Shown: one piece after another, positions 27,752-37,027 of the stretch | Layout: every line of letters starts with the position of its first letter | Numbering within the stretch: position 1 is the first letter of the stretch | NCBI GenBank assembly: GCA_937924505.1 | Contig: CALDSR010000020.1 | Coordinates: forward strand, 1 to 61,055 | Direction: 5' to 3' | Source of the DNA: an uncultured Granulosicoccus sp. | GTDB taxonomy: Bacteria > Pseudomonadota > Gammaproteobacteria > Granulosicoccales > Granulosicoccaceae | DNA: 61,055 nt | Translations under genes and position numbers: made by a program | The notes under the pieces: generated by a model | What the model was told of the DNA's origin: nothing | The model's input: only the letters and a program-made list of their open reading frames with translations | The model's database searches: none

Positions 27752-28530
27752 AAATCACCAAGATGAATATCACCAAGGCGTTGACTGCCAGCATACTTGC
27801 AAGTGCTGCACTGCTTTCACCCATGGCATCGTTCGGGGCAGGCGGTGGCATTGCATTGGAAACGCCGCGTATCGATCAAGGTAACGAAAAGTCACTGCAA
27901 CGTGGTGCACAAGCCTTCGTCAATTACTGCATGGCCTGTCATAGTATGGGTTACCAGCGCTATAGTCGTATGGCGCAGGATCTCGGACTGTCCGAAGAAG
28001 ATGTGTCGGCCAACCTGATTTTTACAACTGATGCTGCTGGTGAACCTGCCAAGGTGGGTTCTTTGATGACTAACAACATGACGACAGACTATGCCAAAAA
28101 GGCCTTTGGTGTTGTACCACCCAATCTGTCACTGACGGCACGATCGCGGGGTGTTGACTGGATTTACACCTATCTCAAGTCTTACTACGTGGATCCGAAC
28201 AAGCCAGGTGGCGGGGTGAACAATCTCGTCTATCCCGGCACAGCCATGCCACATGTGTTGTGGGAGCAGCAAGGCTGGCAGGTGCCTGTTTATGGCACCG
28301 AAAAAAATGGTGTTGCGCCAATCGAGAAGCTGGCACTTGATTCGCAAGGCACGATGACCGAGCGTGAGTATGATGCCCTGGCTGCTGACATCACCAATTT
28401 CATGGCATATGTCAGTGACCCGATCAAACAAACCCGTCATCGCATCGGCACGTGGGTCTTGCTGTTCCTGTTTGGACTGCTGGCTGTGACGTATTTCCTG
28501 AAAAAGGAATACTGGAAAGACGTGGTGTAG
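27748..28530 (+). CDS. petC: Cytochrome c1 subunit of the bc1 complex
   Basis: Passes electrons from the Rieske centre to soluble cytochrome c. 260 aa with a signal peptide (about 1-31), one c-type haem motif CMACH (Cys61, Cys64, His65), a probable axial Met in [13 protein letters not shown], and a C-terminal membrane anchor (about 233-252) ending in [12 protein letters not shown] start within the petB stop. sspA starts 12 bp later. Confidence 0.97.
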   Translation: MKITKMNITKALTASILASAALLSPMASFGAGGGIALETPRIDQGNEKSLQRGAQAFVNYCMACHSMGYQRYSRMAQDLGLSEEDVSANLIFTTDAAGEPAKVGSLMTNNMTTDYAKKAFGVVPPNLSLTARSRGVDWIYTYLKSYYVDPNKPGGGVNNLVYPGTAMPHVLWEQQGWQVPVYGTEKNGVAPIEKLALDSQGTMTEREYDALAADITNFMAYVSDPIKQTRHRIGTWVLLFLFGLLAVTYFLKKEYWKDVV

Positions 28531-28541
28531 CGGATAATCCG

Positions 28542-29114
28542 GTGAGCACAACGATAGTGTTGTACTCGGATGCGGTCAGCCTGGATAGCCACCGCGTCCG
28601 ACTAGTGCTCGCCGAAAAGTCCGTTACAGCCGATGTGGTCTGGATAGACCCCGACGCACCACTGCCCGAGCTTGTCGAAGCCTCTGCTCAATCAACGGTA
28701 CCCGTGCTGGTTGATCGCGATCTCACGCTCTACGATGCTCGTGTCATTATCGATTATCTTGATGAACGCTATCCGCACCCGCCGTTGATGCCAGTCGATC
28801 CGGTATCGCGGGCGCGGACCCGGCTTGCGTTGCATCGCATCGAGTCTGAGTGGCTGAGTCTGGTGAATGAGCCTGAAGCACTGGCGGCATCGCTTGTTGC
28901 CTCGGCAGATGTATTCGAGGCCATGCCGTTTTTCCTGAGTGAAGAATATTCGATTCTTGACGCTACACTGGCGCCGCTGTTGTGGCGGCTCACCGCTTGT
29001 GGCATCGTATTGCCGGCAGCGGCAAAGCCTGTTGCCGACTATGCCAGCCGGCAGTTTGCGCGGCAGGGGTTTCAGGTCAGCTTGCCCGATGACGAGCGAC
29101 AAGAGGAAATATGA
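28542..29114 (+). CDS. sspA: Stringent starvation protein A
   Basis: RNA-polymerase-associated regulator with a glutathione-S-transferase fold but no enzyme activity. From GTG 28542 it has 190 aa: N-terminal thioredoxin-like part (TIVLYSDAVSLDSHRVRLVLAEK, TVPVLVDRDLTLYDARVIIDYLDERYPHPPLMPVDP) and an all-helical C-terminal part. The frame is open further upstream inside petC, but the family begins at this GTG. Coupled to sspB by an ATGA overlap. petABC-sspAB is a conserved linkage. Confidence 0.93.
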   Translation: MSTTIVLYSDAVSLDSHRVRLVLAEKSVTADVVWIDPDAPLPELVEASAQSTVPVLVDRDLTLYDARVIIDYLDERYPHPPLMPVDPVSRARTRLALHRIESEWLSLVNEPEALAASLVASADVFEAMPFFLSEEYSILDATLAPLLWRLTACGIVLPAAAKPVADYASRQFARQGFQVSLPDDERQEEI

Positions 29115-29533
29115 CTTCAAGCCGTCCGTATCTGATCCGCGCTTTGTACGAGTGGATTGTTGACAACGGATTTACTCCGTACATGCTGGTGGACACCGCG
29201 CAGGATGTCGTGGAGGTGCCGCGTGCCTTTGTTGAAAACGGCCGCATTATTCTGAACATCAGTCCGGAAGCCACACATAGCCTGGTACTGGGTAACGATG
29301 CGGTTACTTTCAACGCTCGCTTCAGCGGAACAGCGATGGATGTTCATGTGCCTGTGGCCAGTGTTCTGGCTATTTATGCCCGTGAAAATGGGCAGGGCAT
29401 GATGTTCGGTGATCAGGATGACACGCCACCGGAGCCAACTCCCGGTCCAGAGGGTGGTCCTGGCAAGATCAAGGAAGAAATTCTCAAAGCGCCGCCCGAA
29501 GCAAAAAAGCCGAATCTCAAGATCGTCAAATGA
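29111..29533 (+). CDS. sspB: ClpXP adaptor SspB
   Basis: Delivers ssrA-tagged and other substrates to ClpXP. 140 aa: folded N-terminal domain (about 5-105, with RPYLIRALYEWIVDNGFTPYMLVD and RIILNISPEATHSLVLGNDAVTFNARF), a disordered Pro/Gly/Glu linker, and the short C-terminal ClpX-binding tail (KPNLKIVK). All elements for function are present. Confidence 0.95.
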   Translation: MTSSRPYLIRALYEWIVDNGFTPYMLVDTAQDVVEVPRAFVENGRIILNISPEATHSLVLGNDAVTFNARFSGTAMDVHVPVASVLAIYARENGQGMMFGDQDDTPPEPTPGPEGGPGKIKEEILKAPPEAKKPNLKIVK

Positions 29534-29567
29534 ATCTGCCTTGCCGAACGCATCCGCGTTAGCATGT

Positions 29568-29936
29568 TCAATCCGATAGGTCGAACGCACCTGGCACCCA
29601 ATCGATTGAAAAACCTGATCCGTCTGGTTTTACGCCGACGACATCAAATCTGACTGCGTTGTCGCAGGCCTTGTGTTTCTGTAGCCATGCAAGTGCGGTC
29701 AGGCCAAGTTTTCGACGCTTGAGCGCATCCACGCTCTCGATCGCCGTGCCGAAATCTGTCCGGCATCGGTAACGAACTTCGACAAACACAATGGTTTGTC
29801 TGTCAGGGGCCAATACGACCAGATCAAGTTCACCGAAACGGCGAACAAAATTCTGGTCGAGTTTTGTGTAGTCTCGCTCCAGCAGAAACTCGAGTACTAG
29901 TGCTTCGGCAGCTGTGCCGCGTAGTCGGGTGTGCAA
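29568..29936 (-). CDS. yraN: YraN family (UPF0102) predicted nuclease-fold protein
   Basis: 122 aa. Shows the Holliday-junction-resolvase-like core: RGTAAEALVLEFLLERDY, FGELDLVVLAPDRQTIVFVEVRYR (acidic residues and the E-x-R/K position of the fold), then RRKLGLTALAWLQKH. Biochemical function unproven. Here it is separated from lpoA by 60 bp and both face the same way, the common yraN-lpoA arrangement. Convergent with sspB. Confidence 0.9.
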   Translation of the reverse strand: MHTRLRGTAAEALVLEFLLERDYTKLDQNFVRRFGELDLVVLAPDRQTIVFVEVRYRCRTDFGTAIESVDALKRRKLGLTALAWLQKHKACDNAVRFDVVGVKPDGSGFSIDWVPGAFDLSD

Positions 29937-29996
29937 ATCGACCTCCTTGTCGATGGTGTTGTCGCATCAGTGTTGGACGCTGTTACATGGTGGGTG

Positions 29997-31946
29997 CTAG
30001 TTCAGTGTGCCGGACTTGATCGGATTCAATGCAGGGGCTTCCAGCCGTTCCACCACCTGGGATACGCCTTCCTGATATTGTGCCCAATCGAGATGCCGTT
30101 TTATACGGCCATCACTGCCCAATTCCAGATCACCCGTATATCCCTCCAGCTGTTGGCCCTGACTGATTGCGTCAAGGTTAGTCATGACGCGGTACGCGTC
30201 AGCGCCCAATGCATACAATTTTGCGTAGATGCCGTCAGCGTTTTCAAAGTTATTGAGAATGTCCTGGCGTAGCGGGTCATTCTGCATGGACTTTCGCAGA
30301 ATCCACGGGGCTTCCGGGTAGTAGATGCTGTTTAAGTCACGGTTGTTTTTTTGATCATCGTCGGCAGCAGCGACACGTGAGGTACCGATGCGGGTTAGCC
30401 CGCTGGCATGGAAGAAATCCAGTTGTGGCCTGACTGATCGCGCTTGCTCTGAAGTGATGGCAAGGAAAACGACATCAACGTCATTTCTGATAGAGGGTTC
30501 GAAGAAAAGTCGCTCACCAAGAACGCTGCTCAACGTTCGAAATCGCTCATCGCTTGCAGTAATTTTCAGCGCATCCTTTATCTCTTCAGAATAGTCGTAT
30601 TTATCCTTTTCGAGTACAGCGACGTGAACCACATCAGCGCCATACTGGAACATCGCGTCTTGAAATGCTTGTGCTTCGCGGTCACCGCGTGAGTCATCGG
30701 ATTGAAACACGACGGCATTGGTCAACGAAAGCGCGACCGCACGAGATGCAGCGGCCTGCGCTTCATCCTCTGGCGACAGGCCGAACTGGATGACATTACT
30801 GGTCTCAGCACGCGCGGTTTGCGTGTCTACTGTATTCAGTGTGATTGTCGGTACTGGAATATTCCGCTGCGTCACGATGGCCGAAACGGCTTGTTTACGT
30901 AACGGTCCAATGACCGCATCGGCGCCATCGTTTATCGCGTTCTGATAGGCCGTGCGGGCAAATGCCGCGTTTTCGCCAACGTCATAAAATCGCAGGCTTG
31001 GGACCAACTGGCGACTGCGGGATTGTTCATAGGCGGCGACCATGCCATCGCGAATCGCTGCGGCGACCGTCGCCGTGCTGCGTCCGGAAAGTGGTAACAG
31101 AACGGCGATCTGGTTGATCGAATCCCCAGCAACCGTAAAGCCGCCAAATTCGTTCGGCTCATAAAGTCTTGCAAGAAAGGACGCGTTGGCTGGATGATCG
31201 GCGAAGCGTTCTTGCCATCCGCCGAGGGCTTCAGCGCGTTTTGTCGGATCGCTTCCTTCGCTGGAATAGGCCAGGGCCAATTCTATCCAACCTTGGTAAA
31301 CGTCGCTTCGCACATTCGTGGTCATGCCGCGCAAGGTCGATAGTGATTGGGTGCTGAGCATTTGCCAGATCTGTTCATGACTGCGTTCGATTATCGCAGG
31401 CTCCGCTATTTGCTGTTCCAGCTGGATACGTGCGATCAGTTCGTTGTCCGGATCCTGCAAGGCGTTATAGCTCTGCGCGCGGGTTTCGAAGATGCGCGCA
31501 CGGTGCAGTGAAGACGTAACCGTTTCCGGATCTGGCAATGCCAGTAGTGCGTCCTCGACATTGCCCTCAGACAGCCGGGTTTTGGCGACAAGAATGTCGC
31601 GTCGTTGTTGTAGTTCGAGCGTTTCAAGTTCCGCGGGAACCTGCTCGAGTTTGAGCACGCCGGGTTCGATCATTGCCCGATCAAACAGGATCTCGGCAGC
31701 AACCAGCAGATAATCCTGCCGTTCTGCCGGATCTGATGTTTTCTCCGCACGCCGGGTGTAGATATCGGATGCAGCCAGCGGTTTGCCATTTCTGAGCTGT
31801 CGACGCGCTGACGGGTCTGTTATCCTCGCGAACGTCGGGTCATCGGGCAGTGTCGGGCCAGAACTGCGGCAACCAGAAATCAGTAATGTGGCGCCTAACA
31901 GTAGCGCGCAACATGCCTTCGTATATGTATTCACTCTTGCACCCAT
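29997..31946 (-). CDS. lpoA: Penicillin-binding protein activator LpoA (LppC)
   Basis: Outer-membrane lipoprotein that reaches through the periplasm to activate PBP1a. 649 aa from ATG 31946, which gives a proper lipoprotein signal with lipobox LLISG-C (Cys26). The N-terminal half is TPR-like helical; the C-terminal half (from about 285) is a periplasmic-binding-protein-like domain (QIAVLLPLSGRSTATVAAAIRDGMVAAYE). An in-frame ATG further upstream (31991) lies inside rsmI on the other strand and would spoil the signal peptide. Its start codon overlaps that of divergent rsmI. Confidence 0.92.
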   Translation of the reverse strand: MGARVNTYTKACCALLLGATLLISGCRSSGPTLPDDPTFARITDPSARRQLRNGKPLAASDIYTRRAEKTSDPAERQDYLLVAAEILFDRAMIEPGVLKLEQVPAELETLELQQRRDILVAKTRLSEGNVEDALLALPDPETVTSSLHRARIFETRAQSYNALQDPDNELIARIQLEQQIAEPAIIERSHEQIWQMLSTQSLSTLRGMTTNVRSDVYQGWIELALAYSSEGSDPTKRAEALGGWQERFADHPANASFLARLYEPNEFGGFTVAGDSINQIAVLLPLSGRSTATVAAAIRDGMVAAYEQSRSRQLVPSLRFYDVGENAAFARTAYQNAINDGADAVIGPLRKQAVSAIVTQRNIPVPTITLNTVDTQTARAETSNVIQFGLSPEDEAQAAASRAVALSLTNAVVFQSDDSRGDREAQAFQDAMFQYGADVVHVAVLEKDKYDYSEEIKDALKITASDERFRTLSSVLGERLFFEPSIRNDVDVVFLAITSEQARSVRPQLDFFHASGLTRIGTSRVAAADDDQKNNRDLNSIYYPEAPWILRKSMQNDPLRQDILNNFENADGIYAKLYALGADAYRVMTNLDAISQGQQLEGYTGDLELGSDGRIKRHLDWAQYQEGVSQVVERLEAPALNPIKSGTLN

Positions 31947-32838
31947 GTCGTCTGAGCAATCCCTGTACATTGTGGCAACACCCATTGGCAATCGCGATGA
32001 TCTGTCAGTACGGGCTGTGTCCGTATTGTCATCGGTTGACCGGATTTATGCAGAGGATACTCGGCATAGCCAAGCCTTGCTGAAACATTATGGTGTCACA
32101 ACGCCTGTGTCGGCATTACATGAACACAACGAGCAGGCTGAGGCGCAGCGCATCGCGGCCTGGCTCGCCGCCGGCGGCAGTGCTGCACTGATCAGTGATG
32201 CTGGTACGCCACTGATCAGCGACCCCGGCTATCGTCTGGTCCGGGCTTGCCGGGATCACGGTGTTGTTGTTTCCCCAATCCCCGGCGCATCCGCCTTGAC
32301 TGCAGCGCTGAGTGTCAGTGGTCTGGCGACTGACCGGTTTCAGTTTGTGGGGTTTCCGCCATCGAAAGCGAGTGCTCGCCAACGGTTTCTGCAAGAGCTC
32401 GCTGCCCTGCCTCACACCGTTGTTCTGTACGAATCGCCGCATCGCATTGTTGGTTGTCTAGATGATCTTGTGCATTGTTTCGGACCCACCCGAGATATGG
32501 TGATGGCGCGTGAACTGACAAAGAAATTTGAAACGATCAAGTCTGGATCGATTGCTGATATTCAAGCGTGGGTTGAACACGATAGCAATCAACAGCGTGG
32601 TGAGTTCGTATTGATGCTCGCGGGTAAGCCGCAGAATGGTACAGATGGGCAAAAGCACTTAGAGGCGTTGGACAAGGCGCTAAAGGTATTGTCACCGCAT
32701 TTACCCGTAAAAACCGTGGCTCGATGTGCCGCGGAGCTGGTAGGGGTAACGCGTAAACAAGCCTATGATCGTGCACTTGTATTGAAAGCAGACGCGTCAA
32801 TGTCAGATAATGAGAGCCTTACTGACGATCCTGAGTGA
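31945..32838 (+). CDS. rsmI: 16S rRNA (cytidine(1402)-2'-O)-methyltransferase RsmI
   Basis: SAM-dependent enzyme that 2'-O-methylates C1402 in the ribosomal P site. 297 aa, tetrapyrrole-methylase fold: LYIVATPIGNRDDLSVRAV, YAEDTRHSQALLKHYG, ALISDAGTPLISDPGYRLV, PIPGASALTAALSVSGLATDRFQFVGFPP. The ATG at 31945 shares CATG with the lpoA start on the other strand. No clear ribosome-binding site precedes it. Confidence 0.95.
   Translation: MSSEQSLYIVATPIGNRDDLSVRAVSVLSSVDRIYAEDTRHSQALLKHYGVTTPVSALHEHNEQAEAQRIAAWLAAGGSAALISDAGTPLISDPGYRLVRACRDHGVVVSPIPGASALTAALSVSGLATDRFQFVGFPPSKASARQRFLQELAALPHTVVLYESPHRIVGCLDDLVHCFGPTRDMVMARELTKKFETIKSGSIADIQAWVEHDSNQQRGEFVLMLAGKPQNGTDGQKHLEALDKALKVLSPHLPVKTVARCAAELVGVTRKQAYDRALVLKADASMSDNESLTDDPE
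32782..32811 (+). promoter_or_regulatory. Candidate sigma-70 promoter for rnpB inside rsmI
   Basis: TTGAAA (32782-32787), 18-bp spacer, GATAAT (32806-32811). Initiation near 32818 would give a precursor about 33 nt longer than mature RNase P RNA, requiring 5' processing. Weakly supported. Confidence 0.35.
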
Positions 32839-32850
32839 TACCATGAACCT

Positions 32851-33223
<373 letters not shown>

Positions 33224-33293
33224 TTTTCCTTTCCTCGCTAGCTCATGTGAGGGACTTCCATGTAAGCAATTGCAAATTTTCAGCAACATTTTT

Positions 33294-33323
33294 TTGTCAG
33301 CTATGGCAAAAAGGAATTATATT
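33294..33323 (+). promoter_or_regulatory. Candidate distal sigma-70 promoter upstream of mraZ
   Basis: TTGTCA (33294-33299), 18-bp spacer, TATATT (33318-33323). Two CGCTAA repeats (33325-33330 and 33342-33347, 17 bp apart) follow immediately. This lies in the A/T-rich 313-bp spacer 33224-33536, which holds no gene. Confidence 0.45.
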
Positions 33324-33456
33324 GCGCTAAATTTCGATTTACGCTAAGATAAATTCTACCAAGTGTTCGTAAGTTATTGATTCCAATACACCCGTCAAAC
33401 CTTTCCTAAGTGATTGTGTTTCCAAGCAAAAACACCGACTTACGTCTCAATTTTCA

Positions 33457-33485
33457 TTGACCGTGCAACACGCGGGTCGTATAGT
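33457..33485 (+). promoter_or_regulatory. Sigma-70 promoter of mraZ / dcw cluster
   Basis: TTGACC (33457-33462), an ideal 17-bp spacer, and TATAGT (33480-33485), 52 bp before the mraZ start. This is the best promoter-like sequence in the spacer and the expected entry point for dcw transcription. Confidence 0.65.
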
Positions 33486-33519
33486 GGGCACCGGTGCAAC
33501 AACGTGGTGGCAAGTGGAT
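33485..33519 (+). promoter_or_regulatory. MraZ-box-like operator repeats
   Basis: TGGGC (33485), TGCAA (33495), TGGTG (33505) and TGGAT (33515) repeat every 10 bp, one helical turn. Known MraZ operators are TGGGN repeats with 5-bp spacers (10-bp period). The array begins at the -10 element, fitting autorepression; the second and later units are degenerate. Confidence 0.45.
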
Positions 33520-33536
33520 CTTCAGCGCGAATAACG

Positions 33537-33998
33537 ATGCGATTCAGAGGCATCACAAAACTCAGTGTCGACGCGAAAGGTCGTGTCGCTGTGCCGAAAG
33601 CGCATCGGGACCGCCTGCAAAAGGATGGCATCCGGGAGCTGGTAGTCACGGCAGACCCGTCGCGTTGCCTGTTGGTTTATCCGACGCCAATCTGGCATGA
33701 GATCGAGGAAAAGCTCATTGCGATTCCGAACTCCTCGCCGCAAGCCAGGATGTTCCAGCGGTTGTACGTCGGGTATGCCACGGACATTGAGCTCGATAGC
33801 ACGGGTCGCATCCTGTTGCCAGCCGAGCTTCGAGAATATGCAGGAATCGATCGAAAGGCAGTGCTGATAGGTCAGGGCAAGAAGTTCGAACTGTGGGATG
33901 AGCGCACGTGGGAAGTCGAATCGGAGAACTGGAAAAGCCAGGTCAGCGATCTTGATGCCTCGGAGCTGCCTGCGGCACTTCAGAATATTTCGTTTTAG
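33537..33998 (+). CDS. mraZ: Transcriptional regulator MraZ
   Basis: DNA-binding repressor of its own dcw promoter, ring-forming AbrB-like protein. 153 aa from ATG 33537: two similar halves with the signature D-x(3)-R at VDAKGRVAVPKAHRDRL (residues about 13-29) and LDSTGRILLPAELREYAG (about 85-102). The frame is open upstream, but the family starts at MRFRGITKLSVDAKGR and the promoter lies between. rsmH follows after 3 bp. Confidence 0.95.
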   Translation: MRFRGITKLSVDAKGRVAVPKAHRDRLQKDGIRELVVTADPSRCLLVYPTPIWHEIEEKLIAIPNSSPQARMFQRLYVGYATDIELDSTGRILLPAELREYAGIDRKAVLIGQGKKFELWDERTWEVESENWKSQVSDLDASELPAALQNISF

Positions 33999-34001
33999 AA
34001 C

Positions 34002-34970
34002 ATGTCGACCGTCGGAAAGGCGGCAGAGCCTGGTCATGTCCCAGTTTTGCTGCACGAGGCAGTCGAAGCTCTGGCGTTACAGGCAAATGGACGGTACATC
34101 GACGCAACGTATGGGCGCGGTGGACACAGCAGTTTTCTGATGGAGCAGTTAGGGGGTGAAGGTCGCTTGCTCGCACTGGATCGAGATCCGGATGCGGTTG
34201 CAGATGCGCATCAGCGTTTTGCTGGTGAAGCGCGCTTCACATGTGTGCAATGCAATTTTGGTGAGATGGAGTCAGCGGTGAACTCGCTAGGCTGGAAAGG
34301 GCAGGTCAATGGTGTGCTGATGGACCTGGGTGTCTCCTCACCACAGCTTGATGTGGCAACACGCGGTTTCAGTTTCAACGAGGATGCACCTCTGGACATG
34401 CGTATGGATCCGACCAGTGGTCAGTCGGCTGCGCAGTGGCTTGCTTCGGTCGATGAGGCAAGGCTCGCGGATGTTCTCAAGACGCAAGGTGACGAGCGCT
34501 ATGCACGGCGGATCGCCAAGGCGATTGTGCTGGCGCGCGCAGACATGCCGATTACGCGAACCGCTCAGCTTGCCGAGATCATCAAGACGGCACATCCACG
34601 CTGGGAGCGTCACCATCACCCGGCAACCCGAAGCTTTCAGGCAATTCGTATCGAAGTCAATCGCGAACTTGAAGCTATTGACCAGGCACTCGAGCAAGCG
34701 GCAAATGTTCTGGTTGAAGGTGGTCGCTTGTCGGTAATCAGTTTTCATTCGCTGGAGGATCGTCTGGTCAAGCGCGCTCTTCGCATGCCACCACCTGATC
34801 CGGGGATTCCTCGTGGGCTGCCTGTTGATATGGATGTCGCGAGACGAGCACATCCATGGAAAGTGATTGGTAAACCAGCCAAGCCTTCGCTTGACGAAGT
34901 GTCACGCAATCCTCGATCACGCAGCGCGACTTTGCGTGTTGCCGAACGCGTATCGAGGGCGGCGGCATGA
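34002..34970 (+). CDS. rsmH: 16S rRNA (cytosine(1402)-N4)-methyltransferase RsmH
   Basis: Methylates N4 of C1402, the same nucleotide that RsmI 2'-O-methylates; both genes flank rnpB here. 322 aa: HVPVLLHEAVEALALQANGRYIDATYGRGGHSSFLME (SAM motif), LMDLGVSSPQLD, RGFSFNEDAPLDMRMDP, FQAIRIEVNREL, and ISFHSLEDRLVKR. Four-base overlap with ftsL. Confidence 0.96.
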   Translation: MSTVGKAAEPGHVPVLLHEAVEALALQANGRYIDATYGRGGHSSFLMEQLGGEGRLLALDRDPDAVADAHQRFAGEARFTCVQCNFGEMESAVNSLGWKGQVNGVLMDLGVSSPQLDVATRGFSFNEDAPLDMRMDPTSGQSAAQWLASVDEARLADVLKTQGDERYARRIAKAIVLARADMPITRTAQLAEIIKTAHPRWERHHHPATRSFQAIRIEVNRELEAIDQALEQAANVLVEGGRLSVISFHSLEDRLVKRALRMPPPDPGIPRGLPVDMDVARRAHPWKVIGKPAKPSLDEVSRNPRSRSATLRVAERVSRAAA

Positions 34971-35248
34971 GCAACGCTTCAATGCCCTCTGTGCTGATGC
35001 TTGCCTTGTTGGCAGCCTTGTGTGGCAGTACGGCGGTCGCTGTCGTGTACAGCAAGCATCTCAGTCGTCAGGCCTATGCAGAAATCAGCCGTGATCAGAA
35101 AGCCATTGATGAACTTGAAGTGCAGTGGAGTCAATTGCAAATCGAGGAAAGCACGTTTTCCGAACACGGGCTTGTTGAACGCACTGCCGAAGAGCGCTTG
35201 GGCATGGTTTATCCGGGTCTTGATGGCTCAGTCATGATCGCCCGGTAG
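34967..35248 (+). CDS. ftsL: Cell division protein FtsL
   Basis: Bitopic divisome protein forming the FtsQLB complex. 93 aa: short cytosolic N-terminus, membrane helix (about 8-28), periplasmic coiled coil with heptad pattern (QKAIDELEVQWSQLQIEESTF) and the C-terminal AEERLGMVYPG segment. Coupled to rsmH by ATGA; ftsI follows after 18 bp. Confidence 0.92.
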   Translation: MSNASMPSVLMLALLAALCGSTAVAVVYSKHLSRQAYAEISRDQKAIDELEVQWSQLQIEESTFSEHGLVERTAEERLGMVYPGLDGSVMIAR

Positions 35249-35266
35249 GTAGAAGAGCACGAGAGC

Positions 35267-37027
35267 ATGAAAAAACGTAGTCGACAAGATATTCAGAACA
35301 ACTGGGGCATGCGCCGTAGTCTTGTGTTGTTCGGTTTTTTTGCGCTCGGAACCGTACTGGTCATGCGAGCGATGTTTCTGCAAGTGCTTGATCATGATTT
35401 TTATCTCGGCGAAGGTAATGCGCGTCAACAACGTACTGTTGAGATTGCTTCGCATCGTGGCAAGCTGACCGATCGCACCGGTGAGCCATTAGCCATCAGT
35501 ACGCCGATTCAAACCTTGTGGGGTGTGCCGTCCAAGCTACTGGCGCAGCCAGCGGCGATGCGCGAAGTGGCTGCGATTCTCGGTATGGATGGCAGCGCAT
35601 TGAATGAACGTATTGCCAAGTCTGCGTCACGTGGACGCGAATTCATGTACATCAAGCGCCATGTGCCGCCGCAGACTGTTGACAAGGTGATGGCGTTACG
35701 TATCGCCGATCTATCGGTCAAACGTGAGTATCGTCGCTATTATCCGAGCGGTAGCGCTGCATCTCACCTGATTGGCTTTACCGATATTGATGATCATGGG
35801 CGAGAAGGCCTCGAGATGGCCTATGACCAATGGTTGTCCGGCAAGCCCGGTACACGGCGTGTTGTGCGCGATCTTAACGGACGCGAAATCACCGGTATGG
35901 ACATTGTCGAATCGGCAATCCCTGGCAAGGATCTGCGCCTGAGCATTGATAAGCAGTTGCAGTACTTTGCCGATCGCGCCTTGGTCGAAGCCGTCAACAA
36001 AAACAACGCTGAATCAGCTTCAGTGGTGGTCATGAACGTGCATACCGGTGAGGTCATGGCGATGGCCAACTTCCCGTCATACAACCCGAATGACATGGGG
36101 GATCGAAGTGGCGGGCGGCAGCGGAATCGCAGCATTACTGACGTTTTCGAGCCGGGTTCCACGATGAAGCCATTCACGATTGCCGCCGCACTCGATTCGG
36201 GCGACTTCAAGTCGGAAGATATTGTTTTTACGTCACCGGGTTACTACACGATCGGCAAGTATCAAATCAGTGACACCCAGGATCATGGTTGGCTCGACCT
36301 TCGCGGTATCGTCAGAAAATCGAGCAATGTCGGCGTCAGTAAAGTCGCGACACAGCTTGAGCCAGAGCAGATGTGGTCTGTATTTGATTCCTTCGGTTTT
36401 GGTCGACCACCGGGTAGTGAGTTTCCGGGAGAAGTCGCTGGTTATTTCAATCATCCGACGCTTTGGCATCACGTTGAACAGGCGAGTGTGTCGTATGGCT
36501 ACGGTATTTCGGTGTCGGCACTGCAGTTGGTAAGGGCCTACTCGGCACTGGCCAATGAAGGCATCATGCCAGCCGTTTCCTTTCTGGCCCTTGATGAGCC
36601 TGGAGCAGGTCAGCGAGTCATTGATGGTGACATTGCGCGTGCTGTCAACAGCATGCTCGAGTCAGTGGTCACTGATGGCACTGGTCATCGTGCGGCAATA
36701 CCCGGCTATCGAGTCGCCGGTAAAACCGGTACGTCACACCAATCCCAGTCTGGCGGTTATGCCGAAGACAGATATGTATCTGTTTTCGCGGGATTTGCGC
36801 CAGCTTCGGATCCTGAGCTGGCAGCCGTTGTTGTTGTGCATGATCCAAAAGCAGGTGAGCACTTCGGTAGCGTGGTCTCGGCGCCTGTTTTTGCCGATGT
36901 CATGTCACATGCCTTGCGCCTGGGTGGTGTTGAGCCCGACGACATTGATGACAGGCGAGCGGATGCGGGTCTTATGCTGCGCGATGCAGGGCCTGGTGGT
37001 GTTGAGCGTGGAGATGATCGTTCATGA
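35267..37027 (+). CDS. ftsI: Septal transpeptidase FtsI (PBP3)
   Basis: Cross-links septal peptidoglycan. 586 aa: membrane anchor (about 18-38), pedestal domain (with ASHRGKLTDRTGEPLA), and transpeptidase domain with active-site Ser298 (GSTMKPF), SSN (KSSNVGVSK) and KTG (GKTGTSHQ) motifs. The C-terminus ends in an acidic stretch. Overlaps murE by four bases. Confidence 0.96.
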   Translation: MKKRSRQDIQNNWGMRRSLVLFGFFALGTVLVMRAMFLQVLDHDFYLGEGNARQQRTVEIASHRGKLTDRTGEPLAISTPIQTLWGVPSKLLAQPAAMREVAAILGMDGSALNERIAKSASRGREFMYIKRHVPPQTVDKVMALRIADLSVKREYRRYYPSGSAASHLIGFTDIDDHGREGLEMAYDQWLSGKPGTRRVVRDLNGREITGMDIVESAIPGKDLRLSIDKQLQYFADRALVEAVNKNNAESASVVVMNVHTGEVMAMANFPSYNPNDMGDRSGGRQRNRSITDVFEPGSTMKPFTIAAALDSGDFKSEDIVFTSPGYYTIGKYQISDTQDHGWLDLRGIVRKSSNVGVSKVATQLEPEQMWSVFDSFGFGRPPGSEFPGEVAGYFNHPTLWHHVEQASVSYGYGISVSALQLVRAYSALANEGIMPAVSFLALDEPGAGQRVIDGDIARAVNSMLESVVTDGTGHRAAIPGYRVAGKTGTSHQSQSGGYAEDRYVSVFAGFAPASDPELAAVVVVHDPKAGEHFGSVVSAPVFADVMSHALRLGGVEPDDIDDRRADAGLMLRDAGPGGVERGDDRS

